A DNA stretch of 64,000 nt from Clostridia bacterium (GCA_017410195.1 JAFQRF010000023.1:62001-126000); one strand, 5' to 3'; shown: positions 15,408-24,875, numbered from the stretch's first letter. The notes: generated from the sequence alone by a model not told the origin. Made by a program: numbers and translations.

Positions 15408-16448
15408 CTATTCAAAATAAATTGTTTTGCCCGTTCTTGCAGATTCATAAACAGCATTGACAATTCTGACACTCTTTATCGCTTCCATAGGAACAATAGA
15501 AGGGTCTCTGTCTTCAAGAACAGCATTTATCATGTCCTCAACAACATAAGTATGCCCTGTGCAAAGAGTAGGATCAAGAGCTGCAGCGGCACCGTTGCCC
15601 GCATATTTATCAAGCATTTCCTTTTCTTCGCTTTCTCCTGCACCCTTGAACTTCCAAAGCTTAAGCTCATCCTGATCAGCTTCCATTGAGCCTTCGGTGC
15701 CGTAAACTCTTATATCCGTACTGATTCCGGGATAAGCACAGGTTGTACTTATAAATGTTGCGACTGCTCCGGATTTAAACTTAATTAGCGATGCCGTAAA
15801 ATCTTCGGTCTCTATTTTATGGTCATATATTGCCATTTGAGAAGTAACACTCTCTACATCGCTGTTCATCAACCATTGCATAAGGTCTACGGTATGTACC
15901 GCCTGATTCATAAGAGAACCGCCACCATCCATATTCCATGTGCCTCTCCATCCGCCGTTATCATAATACTCCTGAGTTCTGTACCACTTAACGGCAAAAT
16001 CTCCGAAAAGAACTCTGCCTATTTTTCCATTAACTACGGCATTATGCATAGGAGTCATGTCAGCGTTATATCTGTTCTGGTGAACAACACCGGCTTTCAT
16101 ACCTGTTTCCTGTCTTACCTTCTCGATTTCAAGAGCAGCATCAACCGTAATATCAATCGGCTTTTCTATGAGAACATTCTTTCCGGCTCTCATGGCTTTT
16201 ATTGCAAAGTCAGCATGCATACCGCTGGGAACAGCAATGCTCACCGCTTCAATATCGGGGTTTTTAAGCATTTCATCAAAGTCGGTGTAGATGAGTGTTT
16301 CGGGGTACTGCTCTTTAATTTTATCAAGTTTTTCTTGAATCAAGTCACAAACAGCAACAAGATTTGCATTTTCGGATTTTGCTGCAGCTTCTGCATGACG
16401 CTTACCGACTCCAAGACCGACAACAGCATAACCAACTTTTCTTTTCAT
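15408..16448 (-). CDS. Gfo/Idh/MocA-family NAD(P)-dependent oxidoreductase
   Basis: This 346-residue enzyme has an N-terminal Rossmann fold (YAVVGLGVGKRHAEAA, GxGxxG type), a conserved EKPID segment near residue 96 that holds the catalytic Lys, and the C-terminal alpha/beta domain with GGSLMNQAVHTVDLMQWL, which holds the conserved His. Substrates of this family are mainly sugars, inositols and sugar derivatives, and the sequence does not show which applies here. ATG 16448 follows GGAGGAACGATAAA. The neighbours give no pathway clue. Confidence 0.88.
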   Translation of the reverse strand: MKRKVGYAVVGLGVGKRHAEAAAKSENANLVAVCDLIQEKLDKIKEQYPETLIYTDFDEMLKNPDIEAVSIAVPSGMHADFAIKAMRAGKNVLIEKPIDITVDAALEIEKVRQETGMKAGVVHQNRYNADMTPMHNAVVNGKIGRVLFGDFAVKWYRTQEYYDNGGWRGTWNMDGGGSLMNQAVHTVDLMQWLMNSDVESVTSQMAIYDHKIETEDFTASLIKFKSGAVATFISTTCAYPGISTDIRVYGTEGSMEADQDELKLWKFKGAGESEEKEMLDKYAGNGAAAALDPTLCTGHTYVVEDMINAVLEDRDPSIVPMEAIKSVRIVNAVYESARTGKTIYFE

Positions 16449-16470
16449 TTTATCGTTCCTCCAGAATAGA

Positions 16471-17319
16471 TCAGAATTTTCTGCTTCCGCCTCCGTGGCT
16501 GAATCCGCCCGACGAACGGTGGGATACTCCTACGCCGGATGAACCTCCTCCGGGTTTATGATGATTATTATTTTTCGGAACACGTGTTGTAATTACATTT
16601 CTGCTGATAACGGTATCATTGGAACCCGTCAGATTCAGAATGACGTCATCTGCATCAAACTCATCGCCTTTACCCATATTTTTATATGAGCTTTTAACGG
16701 CAAAAACCGTTACTGCCGCAATAATAACCGAAATTACAATACATATCAGCATATTCGAAAAGCTGAACGAATCATTTGACGGCTGATAATAAATATCATA
16801 ATTACTGCCGCCATCATAAATCGGATAATCGTCGTAATAATCATCATCGGGAATAATCTGCGCACATTCAGCAGCGGAATCAATCATAAGAATAATGCAC
16901 TCGGAATAATTACCGTCTGCAAGCTCATTATAACCGCTTTCGATGATATAATCAATTGACCCCGCGTAAACGTCAATGCACTCTCCCATAGTTGATATGC
17001 AAACCTCACGGTTATCCATATCAATCAGAAAAAGTATGCCTTTTTCTTCCCAGCCTTCGGAAAGAATGAGATTATCAAAATAATCATCGGCATAAGCCTG
17101 AGAAGTTTTTCCCATTGCATTATCAGTTGTTAAAACAACAATTGAATAATCGGTTTCAAGGGTAAAGCCAAGAACAGACTCGACTATTGATTCTTCCTGA
17201 GAATCGGAAAACAAATCTGCCGCATCATCAATTCTCGTTTCTCCGTAAGCAAACGCATTAAACGAAAAAGAAGATAATATAACAAGAAGCAATATATAAA
17301 CACATAAAATCTTTTTCAT
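16471..17319 (-). CDS. TPM-domain protein, exported and membrane-anchored
   Basis: This 282-residue protein has a signal sequence (residues 1-24), a TPM domain near residues 30-155 (RIDDAADLFSDSQEESI; GILFLIDMDNREVCI), one membrane helix near 185-207, and a short cytoplasmic or surface tail that ends in a Gly/Ser/His-rich repeat (GGGSSG, SSGGFSHGGGSRKF). TPM proteins include repair and envelope proteins and have uncertain function. It is translationally coupled to the zinc-ribbon gene upstream (ATGA overlap), suggesting the two work together at the membrane. Confidence 0.82.
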   Translation of the reverse strand: MKKILCVYILLLVILSSFSFNAFAYGETRIDDAADLFSDSQEESIVESVLGFTLETDYSIVVLTTDNAMGKTSQAYADDYFDNLILSEGWEEKGILFLIDMDNREVCISTMGECIDVYAGSIDYIIESGYNELADGNYSECIILMIDSAAECAQIIPDDDYYDDYPIYDGGSNYDIYYQPSNDSFSFSNMLICIVISVIIAAVTVFAVKSSYKNMGKGDEFDADDVILNLTGSNDTVISRNVITTRVPKNNNHHKPGGGSSGVGVSHRSSGGFSHGGGSRKF

Positions 17320-18362
17320 CAGAACAACACCTCCGTAAGAACCGTTAATATCACGGAGGCTGCTGCCGTTACTCCTGCAAAAAGTACTCCGAGCTTTTTG
17401 CCGCAGACCGGCAATTCGCCGTATACTTTTCCCGTCTGACCGTTGAGAGCATATATATAATTTTTATCGTTATGTTTATAATTTAGTACCCAAACAGGCA
17501 GAAGGTTATAGCTCCATCTGAGTTCGCCGACATTTATACTGCTGTCCTTAACAGTGGCATTAGCATATTCAATCGACTGCAAAAGCTTATCTCCCGAGAA
17601 CGACTTGATTTTATTCTTTACGGAATTTTCAATTTCATTCTTCTCAACATCTCTCTTTTCAGCAAAAAAACCGGACAGATAAGACATGGAAAACGGCACA
17701 AAATCAGCACTGTTAAAAGGACAGACATATTTAAGAATATCCTTATCCTTGCTCTTCAGCGCCGCCTCAGGCATACTTCGGATTGAAAGATTACCCTGCC
17801 TGAAATGACCTCTGACGGTTGTTTCGGTATGACGCATATCCCCTACCATCCACGACCTTACTTGTCTTGATGTTGCATTTATATTACCGCTTGACTCTCC
17901 GTCAATATACCAATAAGGAAAATAAACTCCCTTTATTTCTTCAAGTCTTGACTCGGCAATAAAATCCTTAGGCAAAAATTTCTTTTTTCCGCAAAGGTCT
18001 TTAAACTTTGAGATTGCACCTTCCTTGTCAATTTTGAACGGAATTATGTTATCGGGCTTCAGTTCACCGCTCAATTTTCCCGAAAGGACAATCGGATTTG
18101 AGCAATAATAGCAGGTTGTTGCAGCAGTTGTTTCATCAGTAACAACTTGTGCACCGCAGCTCGGACAGACATAAAGAAGAGCATTTTCAAATTCATCCGC
18201 TTCTCCTCTTGTTGCCGTTTGTGAATCCAGCTTTGAATCTTCATTAAAGAAATCCTGCTCTTTAAAAACGGAATCACAGTATTCACAACTGAAATCCTGC
18301 TTTTCGGGGTCAAACTTAAGACCCGCACCGCAATTCGGACATTTATACTGTACGGCATCCAT
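17319..18362 (-). CDS. Zinc-ribbon membrane protein (TFIIB-type zinc finger)
   Basis: This 347-residue protein has two zinc ribbons: one at the N-terminus (YKCPNCGAGLKF, then SCEYCDSVF) and one near residue 72 (YVCPSCGAQVV, then TCYYCSNPI). A long mixed domain with a repeated WSYNLLPVWVL-type beta region follows, then a C-terminal membrane helix (GVLFAGVTAAASVILTVLTE). It looks like the clostridial 'zinc ribbon domain-containing' proteins that accompany TPM-domain genes. The function is not known. Its stop overlaps the TPM gene start. Confidence 0.72.
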   Translation of the reverse strand: MDAVQYKCPNCGAGLKFDPEKQDFSCEYCDSVFKEQDFFNEDSKLDSQTATRGEADEFENALLYVCPSCGAQVVTDETTAATTCYYCSNPIVLSGKLSGELKPDNIIPFKIDKEGAISKFKDLCGKKKFLPKDFIAESRLEEIKGVYFPYWYIDGESSGNINATSRQVRSWMVGDMRHTETTVRGHFRQGNLSIRSMPEAALKSKDKDILKYVCPFNSADFVPFSMSYLSGFFAEKRDVEKNEIENSVKNKIKSFSGDKLLQSIEYANATVKDSSINVGELRWSYNLLPVWVLNYKHNDKNYIYALNGQTGKVYGELPVCGKKLGVLFAGVTAAASVILTVLTEVLF

Positions 18363-18450
18363 ATATAATCACCACACCTTTCCGATAAAATCAGACCGTA
18401 CGGCTTTAATCCGCAGCGGTCTGAAAACTGCGGACATGAATCCGCCATTA

Positions 18451-18939
18451 TTAAATCTTATTGTATGTTACAAACTTGAAAGATGTTCCGTTATGCTCCA
18501 TAGACTCACTTTCGCACTTAACCGCCCAATCCTTCATTTTATCAAGATCGGGAAAGAATTTATCTGCCGTTTTTTTCGAATCAACCTTCGTTACATAAGC
18601 GGTATCGCAATACGGAAGAAGTTGCTCATAAACAGTTGAACCGCCGATAACATAAACCGTATCTGTATCATATCTTTGAAGCTGAGAAAACAGTTCCTCT
18701 ATAGAATGGCAGACGATAACATCGCGAGCTGTCCAATCCTCATCCTTTGTTAAAACGATATTAACCCTGTTCGGCAAAGCTTTCGGTCCGGGGAAGGTCA
18801 TAAAAGTCGCTCTGCCCATGACAACAACATTACCCGTTGTTGTTTCTTTGAAAAATTTCATATCAGCCGGAATGTGGTTGAGCAGTTTATCGCCGATACC
18901 GATGCCCCAGTTATTATCAACATTAACAATTGCTTTCAT
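18451..18939 (-). CDS. folA: Dihydrofolate reductase
   Basis: This 162-residue enzyme regenerates tetrahydrofolate from the dihydrofolate made by ThyA, whose gene lies 17 bases upstream. The N-terminus has VDNNWGIGIGDKLLNHIPADMKFF with the substrate-binding acidic residue (Asp in PADM), then VVVMGRATF and TVYVIGGSTVYEQLL, the NADPH-binding glycine pair. Length and motif order are normal. It is the third gene of the pyridoxamine kinase-thyA-folA cluster. Confidence 0.95.
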   Translation of the reverse strand: MKAIVNVDNNWGIGIGDKLLNHIPADMKFFKETTTGNVVVMGRATFMTFPGPKALPNRVNIVLTKDEDWTARDVIVCHSIEELFSQLQRYDTDTVYVIGGSTVYEQLLPYCDTAYVTKVDSKKTADKFFPDLDKMKDWAVKCESESMEHNGTSFKFVTYNKI

Positions 18940-18955
18940 TTAATATTACCTCTTC

Positions 18956-19786
18956 TCAGATTGCAACGGGAATTTTCTCGCTGAACTCATGGAATTTATA
19001 GTTTTCAAGCGAAAAATGATTTTTTGTAAACTCATAAAAATCCGTTATGCTTTTATCCATAACAAATTCGGGAGCATCATAAGGTTCTCTGCTGATAAGT
19101 TCTTCAATAATCGGAACATGACGGTCATAAATATGTGCATCGGCAATAACATGAACAAATTCGCCGGGTTCAAGTCCGCTCACCTGAGCAAACATATGAA
19201 CAAGAGCAGCATATTGCGCAACATTCCATGCATTTGCAGCAAGCATATCTTGAGAACGCTGATTGAGAATTGCATTGAGCTTGTTGCCGGAAGTGTTAAA
19301 AGTCATGCTGTATGCACAAGGATAAAGCGCCATCTCGCTCAAATCCTGATGAACATAAATATTGGTCATTATTCTTCTGCTCTGGGGATTATTCTTAAGG
19401 TCGAAAAGCACTCTGTCAACCTGATCCATATCGCCCTCTTTATAATGATGTTTAACTCCGAGCTGATAACCGTACGCCTTACCGATACTTCCGTTTTCAT
19501 CAGCCCACGAATCCCAGACGTGGCTGCCGAGATCGGCAATATTATTAGATTTTTTCTGCCATATCCAGAGAATTTCGTCAACGGCACTTCTGATGAATGT
19601 TTTTCTTATAGTCTGAGCGGGAAATTCCTTGCTAAGGTCATATCTGTTGACAACGCCGAATTTTTTTACGGTATGTGCGGGAGTGCCGTCCTCCCATCTG
19701 GGGCGGACATCAAGCTCCGTATCCCAAAATCCGTTCTGTAAAATATCCTTACATGTTTCAATAAAAACTTTATCAGCAAAACTCAT
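18956..19786 (-). CDS. thyA: Thymidylate synthase
   Basis: This 276-residue enzyme converts dUMP to dTMP with methylene-tetrahydrofolate. The catalytic Cys is in LYPCAYS (near residue 156), followed by the dUMP-binding NQRSQDMLAANAWNVAQY. Overall it resembles the Bacillus subtilis ThyA / phage phi3T type more than the E. coli type, with LWIWQKKSNNIADLG and the C-terminal ending IPVAI. ATG 19786 follows GGAGAATAACT, which is part of the end of the pyridoxamine kinase gene three bases upstream. It is co-transcribed with folA, which recycles its folate product. Confidence 0.95.
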   Translation of the reverse strand: MSFADKVFIETCKDILQNGFWDTELDVRPRWEDGTPAHTVKKFGVVNRYDLSKEFPAQTIRKTFIRSAVDEILWIWQKKSNNIADLGSHVWDSWADENGSIGKAYGYQLGVKHHYKEGDMDQVDRVLFDLKNNPQSRRIMTNIYVHQDLSEMALYPCAYSMTFNTSGNKLNAILNQRSQDMLAANAWNVAQYAALVHMFAQVSGLEPGEFVHVIADAHIYDRHVPIIEELISREPYDAPEFVMDKSITDFYEFTKNHFSLENYKFHEFSEKIPVAI

Positions 19787-19788
19787 AG

Positions 19789-20637
19789 TTATTCTCCAAT
19801 TCTTTTTATATATTCGCCCAATCCCTGTTCAAAATTGACGCCGAGTCGGGTATCCGTTCCCGCTTCAAACGTTCTTTTTATTGCTCCGCATGTAAAATCA
19901 AGTGCTATCTCCGCACTTTCAAAGATGCTTTTTCCTCCGAGATATGCACCGGTCAGTGCAGAAGCAAACAAGTCACCTGTGCCGTAATAAATACCCGGAT
20001 ACTTTTCGGATAACTTGTAAAAAATTTCAGATTTATTTCTGCATCCGACAGCGCAGCCGATTTCATCATCTTTGAAGCATACTCCCGTCAGAACAACCAT
20101 GGAAGGTCCGATTTCAAGAAGCTTTTTTATTATTCTCTCAATATAGTCCTTGCTGTAAGGAGGTTCAATATATTCTTCACCGAGAAGAAAAGCCGCTTCG
20201 GTAAGATTCGGAACAATTATATCCGCTTTTCTGCAAAGAAGAATCATTTCATTTGCAAATTCATCATCGAAGGTTGTATACATTTTTCCGCCATCCGCCA
20301 TCGCAGGGTCAACAATTACAACGGTGTTTTCGGTTTTGAACTCATCAATAAATCCGCAAACAATATCAACCTGCTTCGTTGAGCCGAGAAAACCGCTGTA
20401 AATACCGTCGAATTTTACATTGAGAGATTTCCAATGCTTTGCAAACGGAATAAGGTCATCCGTCAAATCTCTGTATGTAAAACCGCTGATATTTCCCGTA
20501 TGAGTTGAAAGAACGGCAGTCGGCATTACAGCTGTTTCTATTCCTGCAGCAGAAATCACGGGAATTGCCGCAGTAAGCGAGCATTTGCCGATTCCGGATA
20601 TATCATGAACAGCAGCAACACGCTTCAGACCGCTCAT
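19789..20637 (-). CDS. Pyridoxamine/pyridoxal kinase (PfkB-like)
   Basis: This 282-residue kinase salvages B6 vitamers to pyridoxal phosphate. The N-terminus VAAVHDISGIGKCSL is typical of pyridoxal kinases, and the ATP-site motif GTGDLFASAL is near the C-terminus with the catalytic Asp. The PxEADLLG-type loop reads VPNLTEAAFLLG. It resembles PdxY-type and clostridial pyridoxamine kinases. It heads the thyA-folA cluster; PLP is the cofactor of the glycine hydroxymethyltransferase that feeds ThyA, but that connection is inferred. Confidence 0.85.
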   Translation of the reverse strand: MSGLKRVAAVHDISGIGKCSLTAAIPVISAAGIETAVMPTAVLSTHTGNISGFTYRDLTDDLIPFAKHWKSLNVKFDGIYSGFLGSTKQVDIVCGFIDEFKTENTVVIVDPAMADGGKMYTTFDDEFANEMILLCRKADIIVPNLTEAAFLLGEEYIEPPYSKDYIERIIKKLLEIGPSMVVLTGVCFKDDEIGCAVGCRNKSEIFYKLSEKYPGIYYGTGDLFASALTGAYLGGKSIFESAEIALDFTCGAIKRTFEAGTDTRLGVNFEQGLGEYIKRIGE

Positions 20638-20736
20638 CCTTAATCACATCCAATATATTAATGTTTATTATTATACTCTATATCTCTTTTTTTTTCAACT
20701 CTTAAAAATATTTTTTTAGTAATGGTCAAAAAACAC

Positions 20737-20765
20737 TTTACACTCCTAAAATTTAGTGTTATTAT
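20737..20765 (+). promoter_or_regulatory. Promoter of the ceramidase-like gene
   Basis: TTTACA (20737-20742) and TATTAT (20760-20765) are separated by 17 bases on the plus strand. ACACT and AGTGT lie within and around the spacer as a short inverted repeat, which could be a weak operator. Confidence 0.7.
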
Positions 20766-20803
20766 ATTAACAAACTAAAGTAAAATGTAAGGAGAAATCA
20801 AAC

Positions 20804-22555
20804 ATGAAAAAAATCGGCATGAAAATTCTCAGCATTATTCTTGTCATGTCCCTCCTCATCGGCGGTTCATCGGCAACAACCACAGCTTCTGCTGCAGATC
20901 TCGGTAAAACATTAGAAAATACAGGTCTCGGTATTGTTGCTCTTATCTTTTCAACTCTTGTCGGCGGACTTAACTTTATAGTTCCTGACAGCAAAGATTT
21001 CATCAAAGTAGAAGACAGAGTTGTTGAAAACTTCTACGAAGGAACAGAAACATGGAATGACGAAGCAAAGGCAGATGCCAAATGGAGTCTCGGTCACGCT
21101 AAAGCATCACTCGTTCCTTCAGACTGGGAAACAAAAGACTATTATCTCGGCGGTTTCATCGATCCCAACAACGGAATGGTTAACAAGGTTGAAGAAATCA
21201 TCGATGATATGCAGATAAGAGTTATCGCTCTCAGCGACGGTTCGGACAGAGGAGTTGCTCTTTTTGCAAACATCGACTGCATCGGCTTCTCAAACGGCGA
21301 TATCAAGGAAATCCGCAAGCGCGTTGAAGCCATGGATCTTGGTGTTGAATTCAACAGCATCAACGTTTCATCAACACATACCCACAGCTGTATCGATACT
21401 CAGGGTCTTTGGACAAACCTTTTCCCCAAGCTTTTCACAAATCTTTTAAAGTCTTACATCCCCTTCCTTGAAAAAGAAAGAGGCGCAGACGCTGAATATA
21501 TGGAATTCGTTTATGAAACAGCAGCCGAAACAATGAAAAAAGCTGTTGAAGATATGCGTTCCGGTACTCTTACATACGCTGTCAAAGAAGTAAACGATGA
21601 ATATTTCAATAACAAGAACAGAAGTCAGTCAACATCAATAATTGATGAGCTTGCAAGATTCGTTTTCACACCCGATGACACAAATTACAAGCCCACAATG
21701 ATAGTTAATATCGCTGCTCATCCCGACGTTGCAGGACTTCCTGTTGACGAAATCGACAACGGCAGAGACCTTACAGGCGACTATATTTATTATCTCGGCG
21801 AAAAAATTGAAGAAAAAGGCTTTAACTTCATGTTCTTCAACGGAGCAATCGCCGGTATTTATGAAGGCAGAGGTCCCGCAGGTGACGGTGTTCCCACAGA
21901 AAGAAGATACGAAGAAACTCTCCGTTACGGATATGAAATCGCAAACATGGCTCTCAATCTCACAAACACAGTTGAGCAGATCGAAGCCAATATGACTGAT
22001 GCAGAAAAAGCTAAGATTGCTGAAGAAAAAGAAATCGGCGGTGAAAATTATACTCTTTGGTACGAAGGCTGGGAACCTGTAACAGAAAAGGTTCTTGAAC
22101 CCAACCTCAATATTCTCATCAAAGAAGTTAAAATTAAGGTTACCAATCCCCTTATCAAGCTTGTAGGCAAGCTTAACCTTGTTAATTACACAGTTTGCAA
22201 AGAAGGTCTTGATTACTACATCTTTGCAGAAATCGGATATATGGAAATCGGCGGCGTTAAAGTTGCATTTATGCCCGGCGAAATCGTTCAGGACCTCATC
22301 TGCGGCGGCGGTTCACTCACAGCTGACGGTTCTTACTCAGGTAAAGCTTTTGAATGTAAAACAATCTATGAGCTTTTCGGTGAAGATGCAATCTGCTTCG
22401 GTCTTATGAACGACGCACTCGGTTATGTTGTTCCCGATAATGACTACACAATGGCTCTTCTCGGCGACCACTATCAGGAAATGATTTCACTCGGCAGATA
22501 TGCAGGCTCAACAATAATGAACGGCTTTGCAGAAATCGCTGAAGAAATCAAATAA
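20804..22555 (+). CDS. Secreted neutral/alkaline ceramidase-like protein
   Basis: This 583-residue protein has a Sec signal (MKKIGMKILSIILVMSLLIG, cleavage likely after TTTASA), then a domain resembling neutral non-lysosomal ceramidase: SSTHTHSCID (about residue 190, the zinc-binding His pair), AAHPDV (about 305) and NDALGYVVPDNDY (about 540). Family members split the amide bond of N-acyl sphingosine. The usual Ser nucleophile context (HPTS) is HPDVAG here, so the substrate or mechanism could differ. It is a monocistronic gene with its own promoter and terminator. ATG 20804 follows AAGGAGAAATCAAAC. Confidence 0.75.
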   Translation: MKKIGMKILSIILVMSLLIGGSSATTTASAADLGKTLENTGLGIVALIFSTLVGGLNFIVPDSKDFIKVEDRVVENFYEGTETWNDEAKADAKWSLGHAKASLVPSDWETKDYYLGGFIDPNNGMVNKVEEIIDDMQIRVIALSDGSDRGVALFANIDCIGFSNGDIKEIRKRVEAMDLGVEFNSINVSSTHTHSCIDTQGLWTNLFPKLFTNLLKSYIPFLEKERGADAEYMEFVYETAAETMKKAVEDMRSGTLTYAVKEVNDEYFNNKNRSQSTSIIDELARFVFTPDDTNYKPTMIVNIAAHPDVAGLPVDEIDNGRDLTGDYIYYLGEKIEEKGFNFMFFNGAIAGIYEGRGPAGDGVPTERRYEETLRYGYEIANMALNLTNTVEQIEANMTDAEKAKIAEEKEIGGENYTLWYEGWEPVTEKVLEPNLNILIKEVKIKVTNPLIKLVGKLNLVNYTVCKEGLDYYIFAEIGYMEIGGVKVAFMPGEIVQDLICGGGSLTADGSYSGKAFECKTIYELFGEDAICFGLMNDALGYVVPDNDYTMALLGDHYQEMISLGRYAGSTIMNGFAEIAEEIK

Positions 22556-22572
22556 TCAATTTAACAGCGTTC

Positions 22573-22604
22573 TCCCGGCTGTTTCAGAAATGAAACAGTC
22601 GGGA
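22573..22604 (+). terminator. Terminator after the ceramidase-like gene
   Basis: TCCCGGCTGTTTC / GAAACAGTCGGGA forms a 13-bp stem with one mismatch and a six-base loop, followed by AATTTTG. It lies 17 bases after the stop codon and 30 before azlC. Confidence 0.75.
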
Positions 22605-22633
22605 ATTTTGATGCACGAAAGGATAATCTCAAC

Positions 22634-23344
22634 ATGAAATTAACTTTCAGAAAAGGACTGTCACACGGAATTCCGATTGCTCTCGGTTATCTGTCGGTTT
22701 CGTTCGGATTCGGAATTATGGCAGTTAAATCAGGCATTTCTGCCATTAATGCAATTATAATTTCATTAACCAATCTGACATCAGCAGGTCAGGCTGCAGG
22801 AGTAGGCATTATTGCTGCCGGCGGTGCAATTTTTGAAATGGCAGCAACGCAGTTCGTTATTAATCTGCGCTACTCGCTCATGGGTCTGTCTCTTTCTCAA
22901 AAACTTGACAAATCATTTACAACAATCCACAGAATGGTTGCTTCATACGGTATAACCGATGAAATATTCGCCGTAGCATCCTCACAGAAAGAGAAACTGG
23001 TTCCGTCATATATGTACGGACTAATTTCAATATCCGCTTTGGGCTGGACATGCGGTACTGCTGCCGGTGCGTTTGCAGGCAACATTCTTCCCGCATCTGT
23101 TACGGCTGCAATGGGTATTCTCCTTTATGGCATGTTTATTGCAATAATTGTTCCTGCCGCAAAAAACAGCAGAAAAGATTTGCTCGTAATATGCTTTGCA
23201 GCGGCATTCAGTATGGCATTCAAATATTTGCTTCCGGGGGTATCATTCGGATTTGCAATAATCCTCAGTTCAATTGCAGCATCGGTTATCGGCGCTATCC
23301 TTTTCCCGATTGAACTCGCAGAAAGTGAGAGTGAAATAACATGA
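22634..23344 (+). CDS. azlC: AzlC-family branched-chain amino acid exporter, large subunit
   Basis: This 236-residue protein has about six to seven membrane helices and the family segments LGYLSVSFGFGIMAV and NLTSAGQAAGVGII, and later RYSLMGLSLSQKL. With AzlD it exports branched-chain amino acids or their analogues. ATG 22634 follows AAAGGATAATCTCAAC. Its stop overlaps the azlD start by four bases. Confidence 0.92.
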   Translation: MKLTFRKGLSHGIPIALGYLSVSFGFGIMAVKSGISAINAIIISLTNLTSAGQAAGVGIIAAGGAIFEMAATQFVINLRYSLMGLSLSQKLDKSFTTIHRMVASYGITDEIFAVASSQKEKLVPSYMYGLISISALGWTCGTAAGAFAGNILPASVTAAMGILLYGMFIAIIVPAAKNSRKDLLVICFAAAFSMAFKYLLPGVSFGFAIILSSIAASVIGAILFPIELAESESEIT

Positions 23345-23640
23345 GCATGCTGATTTATATTGCCGTTATGGCAGGCGTAACATACCTTATAAGAATGATA
23401 CCGTTTACAATATTCAGGAAGAAAATAAAATCAAGGTTCATTCAGAGTGTACTGTATTACATCCCCTATGCCGTTCTGAGTGCGATGACCTTCCCGTCAA
23501 TTTTTTATTCAACGGATAACAATATTACTGCAATTGTCGGTACCGTTGTTGCGGTTATTCTCGCGTATTTTAAGCTTCCGCTTACGGTTGTCGCTCTCGC
23601 AGCTTGTGTTTCGGCACTTGTAACAGGATTTTTTATATAA
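23341..23640 (+). CDS. azlD: AzlD-family branched-chain amino acid exporter, small subunit
   Basis: This 99-residue protein has three to four membrane helices and the family segments VTYLIRMIPFTIF and YYIPYAVLSAMTFPSIF. The four-base overlap with azlC and the paired family identity show that the two subunits are made together. A bidirectional terminator follows immediately. Confidence 0.92.
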   Translation: MSMLIYIAVMAGVTYLIRMIPFTIFRKKIKSRFIQSVLYYIPYAVLSAMTFPSIFYSTDNNITAIVGTVVAVILAYFKLPLTVVALAACVSALVTGFFI

Positions 23641-23674
23641 AAACAGCTCGGCTTCAAACGAAACCGAGCTGTTT
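23641..23674. terminator. Bidirectional terminator between azlD and the SDR gene
   Basis: AAACAGCTCGG/CCGAGCTGTTT is an 11-base-pair stem with a loop of about 12 bases, flanked by A and T runs on the respective ends. It serves azlCD on the plus strand and the SDR gene on the minus strand. Confidence 0.85.
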
Positions 23675-23676
23675 TG

Positions 23677-24663
23677 TTAATCATTTTCTTTAAGCCACGC
23701 TATCGTATCTCTGAGTGAGTCCTCAAGAGAACGAGAAGAATATCCGAGTTCTTTTTCTGCCTTTTCATATGTAAATCTGCAGTTTTCGCAAATTTTTCTT
23801 ATCGCATATTCGTTTACAACCGGCGGCAGATTTGCAACCTTAAAGATTTTCTCGAAGATAGGAATAATTGTATCAACATGCTTCTTTTTGATAACAACTT
23901 TCGGATGTTTTCTTCCGCACACATCGGCAAGCGCGTTCATAAATTCATCAAGCGTATACGCTTTTCCGCAAAGGAAATAACATTCGCCGCTGCGACCTTT
24001 TTCAGCAGCAGCAACCATACCTTTTGCAACGTCACGGACATCAACAAAGTTATATCCGCCAAAATCAAATGTAAGCGAGAAAAATCCCTTTGAGAAAAGG
24101 TTAATTACCGTCACCATACTTGATGTACGGTTATTATCGTAAGGACCGATACACGCACTCGGATGAACGGCACAAACTTTAAGATTTTCGTCCGCACTGT
24201 CAAGAACATATTGTGTAGCTGTTGCCTTGGATTTCGCATAAGCACCTTCAACAATATCCGGGTCAAAATGTGAAACCTCACGAATAACGTCCATATCATC
24301 ATCAACATGAACGGCATCAACGGAAGAAACATAAATAAGATTCTTAACGCCCGTTTTTTTACATGCCGCAACAACGTTCTTCGTTCCCTCAACATTGACA
24401 TTCCAGACCTGCTTATCCTTAGTGCCGCTGATATCAACAACACCTGCAACGTGATAGACTGTTTCTGCACCCTCAAATGCTTTTTCAAGGATATCATAAT
24501 CGCATACATCACCAATAACCTTTTCACAGTCTATGCCGTCAAAAACAGGACTGTCGGAACGTAAAAGAAGACGCATTTTTTCGCCTCTTTCGGCAAGCTC
24601 CTTAACCAAAGCATACCCGACATAGCCTTTTCCTCCGGTTATAACGTTCATTCCGCTGCTCAT
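23677..24663 (-). CDS. Extended SDR: NAD-dependent epimerase/dehydratase, 3-beta-HSD-like
   Basis: This 328-residue oxidoreductase has the glycine motif TGGKGYVGYAL, the NAD-contacting VYHVAGVVD, a catalytic Ser in YVSSVDA and YxxxK in YAKSK. The layout resembles the 3-beta-hydroxysteroid dehydrogenase / dihydroflavonol reductase branch of extended SDRs, but the substrate cannot be read from sequence. ATG 24663 is preferred (GAGGGATATT upstream); the frame reaches 24675. It is a single gene with its own terminator. Confidence 0.82.
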   Translation of the reverse strand: MSSGMNVITGGKGYVGYALVKELAERGEKMRLLLRSDSPVFDGIDCEKVIGDVCDYDILEKAFEGAETVYHVAGVVDISGTKDKQVWNVNVEGTKNVVAACKKTGVKNLIYVSSVDAVHVDDDMDVIREVSHFDPDIVEGAYAKSKATATQYVLDSADENLKVCAVHPSACIGPYDNNRTSSMVTVINLFSKGFFSLTFDFGGYNFVDVRDVAKGMVAAAEKGRSGECYFLCGKAYTLDEFMNALADVCGRKHPKVVIKKKHVDTIIPIFEKIFKVANLPPVVNEYAIRKICENCRFTYEKAEKELGYSSRSLEDSLRDTIAWLKEND

Positions 24664-24875
24664 AATATCCCTCATTTCTGTTTTTCTGTAAAATTAGACA
24701 GTTTTGCCTAATTTTGTCTTTTTCTATATATTATCATTTTATTTCGAACAAATCAACAAATTATGCAACACCTTTTATCACACAAAAGAATAATTATGTG
24801 TGACTTTTTAACATTTTATTAACGGAATAAAAACAAAATTATAATGTCTAACGTGTAAAAATATAAAATTAATCA

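Noticed and set aside
18363..18450. CCGCAG/CTGCGG hairpin as a terminator after folA or before the zinc-ribbon gene
   Set aside because: There is no T-run on either side; left unannotated.
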